From NCBI RefSeq assembly GCF_901709675.1, contig NC_051090.1, forward strand, positions 8,573,842-8,637,841: DNA of 64,000 nt, written 5' to 3'. Below, in pieces: positions 20,136-32,700 of the stretch. Source of the DNA: Syngnathus acus (taxonomy: Eukaryota; Chordata; Actinopteri; Syngnathiformes; Syngnathidae). How positions within the stretch are numbered: position 1 is the stretch's first letter; every line of letters starts with the position of its first letter. The notes under the pieces were generated by a model. That model was not told the origin of the DNA and did no database searches. It worked only from the letters and a program-made list of their open reading frames with translations. The position numbers and the translations under genes were made by a program.

Positions 20136-21833
20136 GCCAAGGATTAATTGAATGATACAAGCTCCGGTCATGGGGGCATCGGAGGAAATGGGATATACTT
20201 TGATCTATCAATATGCATAGGCTACTTTTTTTTTTTTTTTTTAAAAACCCCACTTAAAAACTCTGGCTGGGATGCAGCATCTGAAACTGAAGGTGGTTTC
20301 AAAGGCTGGGAATTGTAGAAGCAACTTTGGTGCAAAGAATAAAGGCAGAAATGAAAATCAGGTGCACAAGTTCACGTTTCTTCTCTAAGTGGACATCACA
20401 AATGATTGCATTTGGGAACAGCATTATGTTCCACTTTTGACCTACAACCAATCTTGCAATTGGAAGCAAGTTTGTGGGAAATTTGATATTTATGTTACAA
20501 GGTCTTGCATTCTGAACAGCTTTTAAATAATTATTTTTATTATTTTTTTTTTCTATGATTTATTTATTCAAAATTTAGGATGCCCATGATATAACATCAC
20601 TGCCCCAAACCACTGGGAACACTTTTAGAGTCTGAAAGTTGGATTCTCAAGCAGCACTGTCTGTTTTGAAACACAAAGTGGCAGTGTTTGCTGTGCCGAA
20701 AAATGGAATTGCACTCGTGCAAATTTAATGGCTCGCTATCATCCAAAGTGAAAGTGATTAATGGCAGCATGTGAGCATATGAACACACTTAGTAAGTTTG
20801 ACGTAGAAGTGTAAGAGATTCAACCTTCAACCTGTCTTTAAACGTCATTTCACATTACACAAGACCCTTTTTTATTTTCATGTCCATACTTACAAAATGT
20901 GCCCTCTGCTTTTAACCTAATCATCAACACAGACATGAGTGAGAAAGTGGAGCAGTGGGGAGCTTTCCAGCTCCTGGAGAGCAGTTGGGGTATTTCGGTG
21001 CCATAGTCATACTCCCGAGGACTTTTATTCATCCTAATATTCCCAGAAATAAATGTTGGAATAGGTGAGTTGACATTTCTGCGGGAGATAGCAACTAGAC
21101 ACTGTAACAACTGACCCTCCGCCTTAACGTTTCATGAACTGGGAAAACCCTACCATGTGAGACTGAATCAGTATGTTGTACAAACCACATTGATGGATAT
21201 GAAAACATTGCTTAATTTGACTATGAATCATAGAGCAATAGACATTAGAAGTAGAGCAGTGTGTGACAGGTTTCCTGTATATTATGTTAAACAACTGGTG
21301 AATCAAATATTACCGAGCATGGAGATTGCCATGCCATTGTAATTTACACAGGTAATTTACACAGAGACACACAAGCACATGCCCTGGAAAAGAATACAGT
21401 GAAATAAATTATGAAAAGTCTAAACAGTATCACCAGTTTTGGCCTCCAATACCAGGATAACATTTCGAGTACCATAAGAGCCTGTCCTCTCAAATTTCAT
21501 ATGTTTCCAAACAATATAAATGTAATAGCACTGTTTTTTAATTTAAAAAAAAACCTGAATTTAGAAATATAAAGTACTTTACAATTTAGAATGTAAAATT
21601 GAAAACTAATATTGATATTGTTATATTCTATGTCATTTTGATTGTATGTTGGAGTAGATTCATTGCAGTAAATTGTTGATTAGCAAATGCATGGGAATGG
21701 GAACTGAACCAACGTTGCCTGCATGGATATCAGGTAAATTAGTAGCATCCAAATACAGAAAAAGAATCCAGGAAACAAATTCCAAAGAACATTTTTTTTA
21801 AATAATCAATGAAAACTACCCAGGGCAAAAGAA
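20136..21833. other. Intergenic DNA, start of the gene-free interval
   Basis: AT-rich single-copy-looking sequence with a 19-base T run at 20224-20242. No reading frame resembles a known protein, and no splice-bounded coding exon was found on either strand. Confidence 0.45.
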
Positions 21834-22025
21834 GCACACACTGCAAACACATACTGAGGATCTGACAAGAACAAACCAAATACACTAAAGATTTATTACA
21901 AGGCTATTACCAGCTGTGGAGGACACCAGAGAAAAAAAGGAGATGATTGGAGAAGACACAGAGAGAGAGCTCCGCTGTCAAGAGAATAAATGACAAGCCA
22001 TGGGTAATACTAATAAGACACGATG
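21834..22025. repeat. Direct repeat copy 1 (LTR-like or dispersed repeat)
   Basis: Shares GAGGATCTGACAAGAAC and following collinear text (ACCAAATACACT..., ...ACTAATAAGAC) with 23270-23460, about 1.43 kb away and in the same orientation. The pair may be diverged long terminal repeats or two copies of a dispersed fish repeat. No reverse transcriptase or integrase reading frame lies between them. Confidence 0.4.
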
Positions 22026-22149
22026 GCAGAAGGGAGCCTGGAGAACATGCAGACAGTGGGCTGAGCTAGAAAGAGCCTGTTCTGGGGGCCCACCAACATG
22101 GCGGGAACAAGTGCTTTGACAGAGCCTGTCAAAGAGCCAGTTTAGATGC

Positions 22150-22510
22150 ATGCATTATGGGGTTCTTAAAACTTCTAGGGAGGGTCTGGAAAGTGCCTCT
22201 GATACCAAGCTACGGTAGATCTGTGCAGGTCTGGCTGAGAAAAGGTTGCGACCACCCAGCTGGGCAGGAACTGAACAGAAATTGGGTGAACCCTGCTGCC
22301 TTAGTACTGTACAAAGTTGGACTGGCATTGCCTGGAGTCAGAAGTGGGGGCCTGGGGTACTATGCAACCAGAACTGGGGTCATTGGGGTGGACCAGTATA
22401 TTGAAGTAAGTGGGAACTGGAGCAATTGTCTGCTTTGCAAAGGAACTGGGATCAGAGCCTGTGGGGACATTTGAGGGATTGAAGGCTAGGGAGCCAGAAG
22501 ACTTGGTACC
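22150..22510. repeat. G-rich degenerate minisatellite-like tract
   Basis: The + strand repeats variants of GGAACTGGG and AACTGGGGTC at irregular spacing (for example near 22270, 22371, 22410, 22440) and has strong G over C skew. A 105-codon frame runs through it, but it is repetitive and matches nothing I know. It lies between the two direct repeats at 21834 and 23270. Confidence 0.45.
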
Positions 22511-22807
22511 CCACAGGGGAGATTTGTAACCAAAGTCACAGGGTCGTATTTGGTGCTACTATTGGATGTAAAAACGGTTGCAGCAGTGCACAAAACAAGG
22601 AAAACCACATCCGGTATGAACAGAAAGCTCCATGTTCTCTACAGTGCTGGAGTAAATTTAAATCCATGTCATTACACATAGTCCATCAAGAAGCTGCCGT
22701 AATACGATCCCTCATGATGCAAACAAAACATCCTTGTTGCTAGGCTAATGCTGAAAAGCTGCTTCTGATTGGCCAGAATTACTTTGCACATGCCCCGCAT
22801 GGATTCT

Positions 22808-22853
22808 ATAATAATAATAATAATAATGATAATAATAATAATAATAATAATAA
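22808..22853. repeat. AAT trinucleotide microsatellite
   Basis: About 15 units of AAT/ATA with one interruption (ATGATA). Confidence 0.85.
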
Positions 22854-23269
22854 TTTTTCAAAATAATCGAACATTAAAAAACAAATGAAAAAATATCAAA
22901 AACAAAAGAGTATTATACAAGTCCCTGTTTGGAAATATAAAATTGTGCGATTCTATAGAATTATATTAAATATAGATTATAAATGTATTTAATTTATTTC
23001 TGATAAGTGAAAATATGCGTTGCCAAAGAGTACAACGTTATGATTTTCTCTATTCATCAGCTAATTCCAAATATTTAAATTGACATAATGTAATTTCAAC
23101 CAATATCCTACAATCTAGAAATCATTATTGTCAAGTATTTTTATTGGCATTTTAGTTAATGTATATATCGCCGTTTCTAAATTTCGACCCAAGTGATCTG
23201 TTTTGTGCTGGGAGGTCACCTTTTAAAAATGAATCAAATTGCTTGTTTTGATGGGAAAAATTGACATGA

Positions 23270-23460
23270 CACAACATCACGCATCATAAAACGAGGATCT
23301 GACAAGAACTAAATAACAGCAGGGAACCAAACACATTGAAGACATTAAGATTGTGAACAGGTGCACAGGACACAAGGGGAAGGAAGAAACTGAAACTGAT
23401 CAGAGGCGACATAGTTGAGACTAATAAGACTAATCAGGCACCACAGAAAACAAAGCATGA
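23270..23460. repeat. Direct repeat copy 2
   Basis: The partner of 21834-22025, sharing the block GAGGATCTGACAAGAAC at 23293-23309 and further interrupted similarity. See the first copy for interpretation. Confidence 0.4.
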
Positions 23461-23498
23461 ACAAAACAAGGAGAAAATCAACTTAAAAATCAAATGAA

Positions 23499-23672
23499 TA
23501 CCGTAATTTTCGGACTATAAGTCGCGTTTTTTTTTCATAGTTTGGGTGGGGGGGCGACTTATACTCAGGAGCGATTTATATACATATATATGGGTTTTTT
23601 TCACTTTTTTGGGCATTTTATGGCTGGTGCGACTTATACTCCGGTGCGACTTATAGTCCGAAAATTACGGTA
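23499..23672. mobile_element. TA-flanked MITE, TACCGTAATTTTCGGACTATAA ends
   Basis: A 174-bp palindromic element. The left end TACCGTAATTTTCGGACTAT and the right end are nearly exact reverse complements. Internal copies of GCGACTTATA repeat near both ends. There is no coding capacity, and TA at both outer edges fits a Tc1/mariner- or pogo-type target site. Exact family unknown. Confidence 0.75.
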
Positions 23673-26577
23673 ATAAAAAATACTTAAAATTTAAAAGGCC
23701 TTACATTTTACATTTACATTTTTTTAAATACTAAATAAAATAAATCTCCAAAAAGTAATTACGCACCGATGTGCCTTATCCCTCCAAAGTGCTCAGGAAG
23801 TTCTAAAAGAACGTGTGAAGAGAATTGTGAATAAACTGCACCCTCAGTGAATGTTATTAATTACCAATTATTAACATCACATTTTATATATACTAAATTT
23901 GAATGTAACTGTCATTTATCAAGGTAATAATGAGCAGTCGGGGAAATACGGATGTCTATGATTCGTGATGTCTACAGTCACCAGAATTGTAATAGGTTTT
24001 CTTTGTCAAAAGATTATTCTGCACGTCAACACAACCTAGAGTGCCAAAAACAAGAAGTCTGATAATGCAGCCAATCAGAAGAAAAACGTTTGCGATAGTT
24101 TTGGCTGACTGGAAATCTGGTACCATTATGATGTTGCATTTTCAAGTCTACCTGGCTGCCACTGGCTGCCGGGATATCCCCACCATTTTAATGTGACCGT
24201 AATCATGCGAATTCCTGTTCAAATCAGACAAATCAATCAAGTCTGGTATGGGCAGGTCGGAGGGCGTTCAAACCAACACTCCTCTGTCCCATGTGTCTGT
24301 GATTGAGTGGGTGATTGCTGACGTCAAACTTTGTAGTTCTGCACAAATGCCACTCATGTTTATCTCGAGCACGTTTGCATACAGCATTGAGAGAATATTT
24401 GCATTTTTCATTTTACTGAATGCAACACGTTTACAGAGATTTGGCTCATGAGCTTCTCTTGCTTCAGGTTTAATGTATGACCTCAGAAATGATTTTCGAA
24501 CTGGTGTTTATTGAATGTAATTGTTTGAATTACATGAACATTGTGTGTGACAGACGGAACAGGGCACAAGAGTAACTTGCTGGCATGAGACCTGAGAGTT
24601 CTTTTTGCTTGATTGTAGGTAACTTTACAGTCAGCACTTAATTCAATAAAGATCTGTTTTCATCACATATGCTGCAGCAAAATGTGAGAAGAAAGGCGGC
24701 AGTCATTTTAAATGCTACAAAAAGGGCGGCTGACTGGAAGTATTGAAGACAATCTCAGCTCTGCTGTCAAACTGCTCACATAACCTCTGAGTGACCTCTT
24801 TCCTTGCACTTTTCGGGGTCAACTGTAGTTGACTATTTTATCTGGCTCACTCGTGGACATTGCATGTCTAGGTTCCCTCAACTTGAATTAATCACATTCG
24901 CGATAAAGTCAAGTAACCACAAGCGCATCATCAACCAGCATGTGAGGTCATGTTGGATTCCAAGTGAAAGATCATGGCCAGTAAGAAAAATTGGGGTGCG
25001 GTTGTGGACTACGTGTATGTGGCAACACGTTAGTGTGTTCACATGAAGTCATTCACTCACTCACAGATGTTGGAGGACACAAAAGCAATGGGTATTATTA
25101 GTAAAACAATCTAGGATCCTCCGCTTTACAACAAAGCTGTTGGCTTTACACTATGTATTGTGTTGCTGCAAATATAATGAGGATTTGTGCAAGGGGCCTG
25201 AAAAGAACAGAATTTTTCTAGATGGTTCTTTCTGCTAAATAAGCAGCGTCCAGCATCACTTGCAAGAGTCTGCCTCAGTTAGTTTGCTTTTGATTTGGTA
25301 ATGTTTTTATGTGATGCCACTAGCAGTGAGGGCAAGCGAAAAATATTTGACAGTAGTATTGGAAAAAGAGGAAATGGAACATAGAGAAGAAAGTTGTACT
25401 GGCGGCCTTGGTGCTCAGTTAAAAAAATAGTTGACCGTAATATCAAAAGAGAAAAATATTTCAAAGGTCTTAGTATTTTTATTGTTTTATTTTAACAGCG
25501 GAGGTTGTTAAAAACACTTAAAACATTGCACATTTGGTTTGATGATGGGAACAGTTTGAAAGTGGATATTTTTTTAATGACAAAAACTTCGACTGTATGT
25601 ATAGCTAGTAAAATATTTTCGTGAAATAAAAACAGCGACAATGCAAAATTAATAATTTGTTGAATTATATGAAGATCTGTTCTCATGCTTGTCTAGCATT
25701 TGTAGTGATGTCATTCAAGTTTAAGGTAAAGTTTTTTCAGTTTTTTTGCTCCCTCTATTATAGATTTAAACCGTCAATACCTTGTCCCCACTCAAGACGT
25801 ATACAAGGTCGGAGAGCCACAAAAGTGTTGTCAACCTGTCTCCAATAATGATAATCTTCATGTCATTGGAGCAATATAATATAACACATTTGTCAGATGG
25901 GTCTACAGTATTTTAACATGACGCGGCGATTTTCTGCTTTATGTCCACTTCAGGTGTACGGTTTGCCCGAGTCTGTTTTCTCATAACACGACTGACTCAA
26001 GAGGGGTTCGAACCAGCCTGTTGTTGCATGTTGCTATGCAGACAGACTTTTCCATTGGCTGAGTTTTACCAGTCGTCCTTTAAGACGAGGCTATTCCTGA
26101 TTGCTCCGGATTGTTCAGCGGAATTAGGAACTGGTAATGGCCCTAAGGTCCATGTCTGAGGCATTATACTCAAGGGTGTGGGCCACCTCACATTTCCCAT
26201 CTGTGTTTCCTTTGGTTCTTGCTCCTGAGCTGGATTGCCAGATTTGTTTCATTACGAGCTAATCTAGAGGATTAGTAACTAAAACAACAAACAGATAAAA
26301 TATAAGGCAAACATCAATGGGAGAAAGTGATGTTCCACAATTTAATTATGTTAGTAATTGGCTACTTCATCCATCCTGCTTGTTATTCCATGACTGGAGC
26401 CTATGCTTTATAGTGCTTGAAAATCCTGTAATACCCTGAAATGTCTCATGTCAGTAAGGGTTAAGATAGTTGTCGTAATCTGTGTGGAAATGCAGTCGTC
26501 AATTTTTTCTTGTCTCTCTGCATATTGTATGATTGTGAACATAACATCCATGACAGTTCACCCACCCACACACACAT
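23673..26577. other. Gene-free interval
   Basis: No gene or clear repeat recognised. Slightly GC-richer blocks around 24100-24440 and 25930-26170 could be conserved non-coding elements, which only an alignment could show. Confidence 0.4.
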
Positions 26578-26700
26578 ACACACATGCATCCATCCATCCA
26601 TTCATTTTCTGGACTTCTTCATCCTTGTTAGGCTCACAAGGAAGCTGAATATGACAGGGTATATCCCGAAATGATCATCAGTCGATCACAGACTTCTTCA
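26578..26700 (-). mobile_element. Degraded antisense SINE tail fragment
   Basis: The run CATCCATCCATCCATTCATT followed by TTCTGGACTTCTTCATCC resembles the antisense of the 3' tail (cagaaaatggatggatgg) of the SINEs at 30063 and 59517. It is strongly diverged and truncated. Confidence 0.45.
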
Positions 26701-29700
26701 AAAACAAAAACAATGAAATGCAGGGCACTGTCCCTGTTTGACGGGAAACGCCAGTACAATGGCATTACAGATTATTTCAATATCATTTTACCCGATTATT
26801 TAATTTGAGGATCATTTTATCCACCAAAGTCTGTTATGTATTTACACCAGAGAATAAACTATTCCACTTGTGTGCAAACTACTCTCTATTAAAAGTTAGA
26901 TCACAGTTTAATCTTATACTACGTTCATAGAGGTGAAATCATATAACTGGTGCAACAGTGCATTATTACGCGTTCACCTTAATAGCCTCACAATCTATGT
27001 TTTTTAATATAGAAAATCTTACAAAAGATGTAAAGGTAATTTCTCACAATTATGGGTTGAATTCTGAATTATATGATTTCAGGGGAATTTGATTGTACAC
27101 TGTATGTACTTTACATCATAGTGCTATTGCTACTTCGGTGAACTTGGTGCATTGACAGCGAAACATAATTATAGGAGCTGATTGGTTGGTAAAACCCGTT
27201 TAACTGTTTTCATACAACAGTTCCACACTAAAGCTCTATAATGGTTGCTTTCATTTAATGTATTGGATAGCATGAGAAAATCAAAAGGATATCCGTTGGG
27301 ATACATTGTGGTCTTCAACTATGAGTTTCTAGTTCACAATGGTCTCACTTACCGATGGTTCATTTGTGGTGCACATGACAGCTGTATTTTGAATTTCATC
27401 TGTACCCCGTCTGAATTAAAGTCATTTGGCCGAGTGAATAGACAGGAAACACACAGCAGACAGAAAAACACCAAAACCTCCGCTCTAACACTCAATGAGA
27501 AGAGGCTCCTCCGAGGGCTATCAAAGGTTATAGGAAACACGGCTGGAGACCTGCTGGGCCCAACTTGTATTTGGAGAGTCATCTGAGGTAGACCATTTGT
27601 TCTGGGCGGGAATGTTGATCTGAACCAAAAAATGAACGGGAAACCCAATATTGGTGCTACAAGTAGGAAGAAACACCCAAAGGGCATTAGGCTAGTGCAA
27701 TTTGGCACTGAATAAAAAGCTCTGTGTCATTAAAGCCAAGGCCATTATATCACAGTGATAATATATTTCTGCATTACGTCACCAAATGACTTTTCAATGC
27801 AAATGTGTTATTTTTCTCTACTATTCATTTTCACTTTTTGATTGGAATTTTGTGCTCGTTGTTGTTCTATTCATGCCATCACTTTCCTTTCTAAAACTGG
27901 TTTGAACCAAAATGTCATGTCTTTTTTAATCTATGTAGATGGAGAGCAAAAATGACCAAACAGAAAACTTCAGTAAATGCCTCACAACTAAGATTTATAG
28001 TGACATTTAGGAGTTGTCTAACTGTTAATTTAAATACCACCTCCAGACACGGAACATGTTCTGGTTTACACATTTGTTTGAGTTAAGAATGCCCTTCGAG
28101 GATACGATAAATCCTACACGACAAACACTAAATACAACTGTCATACAACAAATGTTTTTAAAATATTCTGTTTTAACTGGACTGCGACTGGAATGTTGCT
28201 GAGTGTTTTCCAGTGTGTAAAATATGTGTTTGGGCAGGTTTCTGTGTTGGTGTCCAGAGCTAGAATAGACAGTTTTAATTGAAGTGGTCCAAAACATGAC
28301 AAATAAATGAAGTAAATGAATAAATCATGCTTTTCAGAATCCAAAAGGACACTGTAATCATTTATGTGTCTTTCTAGGAATGGGGTCAATAAGTGTGTGT
28401 CATCATTTTTTGTTTGAATAAGTGTGTGTTTACATAACCATTACTATACTATCAATTTGTTTTAATGGAAAAATGGTGTTCTTCAAGAAAGGCACAGTGT
28501 TTTCGCACCAAACTTTGCAGCAAAGCTTTGGGAATTGTGGCCAAAATGTCTTAGTGCGGTTAAATCATGACACATTTTTCCACATTAAGTTTTCAACATA
28601 TTTCCAAAAGGTAGTTGCTATGTCGGTTCAATGAGACTACAAATACCAACGATCATTCAGCCAAGTTTTTTGATTGATAGTGTAGAAAATCCAAATCCAC
28701 CAACAGCGTTGAGTGACTAGTCATCCCTTCTCGGACGGAGTCCCCTCCATTGCCTGCAACCCTGCCGTCTGTTGAACGTTTCTGTTTTGCATCACCTTAG
28801 TTTTCCACATAGCTACTTTTGTGCAGCTGTGTTGTGTGTCAATTGTTGCAGCCATTAAGGAACTGAAATTTTATGTTTATTTGGGAACTAAGAAAATCAT
28901 GGATAGAACTTGATAGTCATTAGCCACTTTGACACTGCACTCCTGAAAAAGTGGCTCATCACATAGCTGATAAAAGTTCCCTATTAACATAATTACATGT
29001 GTGGTGATGGCACCGTAACAATAATAATTGCTTTCAAAAATGCGTACTTGGCTATATCGCAAATAGTAGCTATAATAAAACAAACAAATAGAACGAAGGT
29101 AAATAAAAGGTATTTCTTTTTTTTGTGCAGGTAAAAAAACGTAGTTCATAAATGAAAATACAGATACGTAGCCCTTCAAAGTTTCCTCTTTTTTAACTGC
29201 ACTAGCCAAACAGTTGCAGGGTTATTACTTAGTGGTCTCGCTGTACAAACCAACAGGAAAAGGTTGGAGATAGTGGTCGCTTTCTCACAGGGAGTGGTAA
29301 GTTCTTGGTTTCCTGAAACTAAACACCGAAGCTTTGTTTCCAGTATGATTTTTACATGCACGGCAAGCTGAGTCAACTGCAAGTGATATGTCACCATAAG
29401 CAATTTCCTCTACCAAAGAAATTGCTAAAATAAAAGCACAACATTTGTGTCATGTGACTGTGCTATATATGAAAGTCCTACGTATATGTTTTTATGGTAG
29501 ATAGTAGACCACCATATTTTTATTTTCTTTCTAATACAACTTAATGCTCCTTTGGATGCTTTCTAGCAATGTGTAAGTAACAACAAAACATTCTAATTGT
29601 TGCATTTCAAATGAGATGTGGATAGCAGTGATTCTATATTTGAACTCTAACACGTTCTTACTGGTCAGGAAGCTCGCCAATTGTTTAGGAGGTGGAAATC

Positions 29701-30049
29701 CTTGGGCTTCCTTGATAAAGTCAAACCAAGACTATCCCTTTTCCTGCCTCTACCCCACCTGTTTTACTTACTTTTTTACTTCCTTAGATAATCTTCTCTT
29801 GATTGGTACTTGTGAACCAAAATACACACATTCACCTTTTCCTCCTTATATGTTGTACTCACACACGTCCCTATTGCATTCTCAATAATTCAGTGTTCTG
29901 TATTTCTGTAGACTGACATGTCTTAAATACACTAATATTCCTTGACCCTTACTCACATTCCCCATCTTTGGCTTTGAGAAGATTTCTTTTTCCATATAAA
30001 TAAAAGTGGCAAGTTAATAGTTTAAGATGCTGAATAAATAAATAAATAT
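26701..30049. other. Gene-free interval
   Basis: No recognisable gene. A 113-codon frame at 27245-27586 on + becomes GC-richer and less repetitive after about 27420, but I recognise no domain, and no splice site makes it a convincing exon. Confidence 0.4.
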
Positions 30050-30062
30050 ATGACTGAATATG

Positions 30063-30425
30063 GGGCGGCTCGGTGTCGCACTGGGTAGCACGTCCGCCTC
30101 ACAGTTAGGAGGGTGCGGGTTCGATTCCACCTCCGGCCCTCCCTGTGTGGAGTTTGCATGTTCTCCCCGGGCCTGCGTGGGTTTTCTCCGGGCACTCCGG
30201 TTTCCTCCCACATCCCAAAAACATGCTTGGTAGGCCGATTGGGCACTCCAAATTGTCCCTAGGTGTGAGTGCGAGTGCGTATGGTTGTTTGTCTCTGTGT
30301 GCCCTGCGATTGGCTGGCAACCGGTTCAGGGTGTCCCCCGCCTACTGCCCGATGACGGCTGGGATAGGCTCCAGCACGCCCGCGACCCCCGTGGGGACTA
30401 GGCGGTACAGAAAATGGATGGATGG
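30063..30425 (+). mobile_element. tRNA-derived SINE, full length, intact target duplication
   Basis: The head carries RNA polymerase III promoter-like boxes: A box around CGCACTGGGTAGCACGTCC and B box GGTTCGATTCC at about 30118-30128. A conserved body follows (TTTCCTCCCACATCCCAAAA) and a (GGAT)n tail. It is flanked by the identical 13-base direct repeat ATGACTGAATATG at 30050-30062 and 30426-30438, proof of target-primed insertion. Two close relatives lie at 43952 and 59517. Confidence 0.85.
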
Positions 30426-30438
30426 ATGACTGAATATG

Positions 30439-32002
30439 ATATATTATTGAAATTGTTGTAAACTAGTGTCATGAAATTAAAAATGCTGGGACTACTTAAT
30501 TTTTATTTCATACCAATTCACCTAAATATTTTCAATGTGCAGCAAAAAAAGGAGTTACCCTGTTATACTTTAGGAGGAAGTACGCACTGTCTAATAGTAA
30601 CCTTGCTTCAATCATGAGACTCCTTTCTCTCCAACCAGCTGACATTTTGGCTTGCCCGTTTGTTTACGTCAAACCTAAATGAGTAATTGAAACTGTCATT
30701 TTCACAAACTGAGTACAGGAAGAAAAAAAACACTTTTTGTATTTGCGACCTTCTTGGAAAGAAATTAAGGCCCAAACACACAAAAAAAGATTTGTGTGTA
30801 TTTGACACTTAAAACAATATCAGGATAGTGCGCATAAGCAGTCTAGGACTCAAGAAAAAACTAAACCATAAAAAACAAATTACTTGTCATTAAAGCAAAT
30901 GGTTTGCTTGTAGTACATATTGTCAATAAAAATGTATTACTGGTACTTCATTTCATGACCAGTCTCCTTACAACTTGTGGATTGGCATCGTAATACATGA
31001 ATACAATTCTGTGTATATTACCACTTGTCTAAATGGATTTGGGCTTTGGAAAAACAAACAAAAGTGTTTAATATATATTTTTATATGTGATAGCATGCAA
31101 TCAGAAAATGATATGAAGACCTTTTTGCAAACCTCCATCCATCTACTATGAGACCTCCATTATGTGTGTCGGGATTACCTATTAAAACAAAATGGCTGAC
31201 CACACTGGGCAAGGAATACTGACAATTTAAATATTGAGTTTGACTATCTGCAGAATTTTTTGTCCTGGTCAATTCACATTTGCATGGCCACTTGTGACCA
31301 GGCATCGTTTTTAGGCCTCAAACTGAAATATGTACATTAAGAGTCATCATATTGGGTTGTAAATGGTTAGTCTTATGTATATAGGATCTTACTAGACCTT
31401 AGTTATCTTTCCAACCAGATTAGAGTCAGACTTTTATTCAAAATCCAAAGGAAATGAGAAAAAACTGAAATCCTTGGTTCATCATGGGGAGCATTAAAGT
31501 AGAATATAATGACTATAAATGAGAAGGGCATTCACCACAAATAATTACATGAGTGACTCTTTGAGGGAACACCTGATGGGACTTGTCACTTTTTGATGTC
31601 ATTTGATGGCCCATGGCCAACTGCCTGGGTACCATGAGAAAGTGAATCCCAATTCAGAAAGCACTTTTTTCTTTTCATCATCCTGCAACATCTCAACTGC
31701 TGGGGATGCCCCTTATCTTGGCATTTTAAGTGTATAGCCAACAGGAAGAGACTGGTGACACAATCTCTCGCTCCATGACGACAATCTCCGTAGTAATCAC
31801 TGCAGTTTCCCAAGTGCTCCCCATATCCTTCCTAAACAAAGTGAGTTAAAGGTTGAAGCCTTATTTTTAAATCAAGATTGACTATTGCTTAAGAGGCTGG
31901 GCTTTACTGGTACCGTGAGTCAGAAAGGAAATGTGTGTCAGTAGACGATTGATGAACCCTTTATCATACCTTATTCAGTGGTCACAATGATGAAATAAAA
32001 TT
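30439..32002. other. Gene-free interval
   Basis: AT-rich DNA with no recognised gene, RNA or repeat. Confidence 0.4.
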
Positions 32003-32312
32003 TGGCTAGTGGCCTAGTGGTAGAGTGTCCGCCCTGAGACTGGAAGGTTGTGGGTTCAAACCCCGGCCGGGTCATACCAAAGACTATAAAGATGGGACCC
32101 ATTGCCTCCCTGCTTGGCACTCAGCATTAAGGGTTGGAATTGGGGGGTTAGATCGCCAAATGATTCCCGAGCGCGGCACCGCTGCTGCTCACTGCTCCCC
32201 TCTTCCCCAGGGGATGGATCCAAATCACACAGGGATGGGTTAAATGCAGAGGACAAATTTCACCACACCCAGATGTGTGTGTGACGATCATTGGGACTTT
32301 AACTTTTAACTT
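32003..32312 (+). mobile_element. tRNA-derived SINE of a second family
   Basis: The head TGGCCTAGTGGTAGAGTGTC matches a tRNA A box and GGTTCAAACCCC a B box at about 32053-32064. The body (CCGCTGCTGCTCACTGCTCC, then GGACAAATTTCACCACACC and a TGTGTGTGTGACGATCATTG end) is one I recognise as abundant in percomorph genomes. It does not share the body of the SINE at 30063. No clear target duplication was found. Confidence 0.8.
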
Positions 32313-32531
32313 TAGAAAAAGTGAAGTTATTCAGCAGTTGAGTGCAAGGTGACATAAAATGTGTTGAAATAAAGTACGTAAGTGAGGAGTAAGGAGTTAG
32401 CAACCTTTTTCTTTTATCTTTACAAGAATCACTGTTGTGATGTGAGAAGTCAATACAGCAATGCGTTCATATGTTTTTATAAAATGTGTTCTCACTAAAG
32501 TTAAAACCGATTTGGGCTTAACAAGGAGTAT

Positions 32532-32700
32532 TATATTTTCCGCACTATGAGGCGCACCTAAAAACCTCCAATTTTCTCAAAAGCCGACAGTGCGCCTTAT
32601 AATCAGGTGCGCCTTATAAATGGACAAAGTTTTAAAATGGGCCATTCATTGAAGGTGCGCCTTATAATCCGGTGCGCCTTATAGTGCGGAAAATACGGTA
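32532..32700. mobile_element. TA-flanked MITE with GCGCCTTATA repeats
   Basis: A 169-bp palindrome ending ...GTGCGGAAAATACGGTA, with the mirror image at its left end (first bases mutated). Copies of GTGCGCCTTATA occur four times inside. It shares a nearly identical internal block (CTCCAATTTTCTCAAAAGCC onward) with the copy at 36385-36613, so both belong to one family. Non-coding. Confidence 0.8.

Noticed and set aside
32040-32075. tRNA gene suggested by A- and B-box matches
   Set aside because: It is the head of a SINE; no complete cloverleaf or terminator follows.
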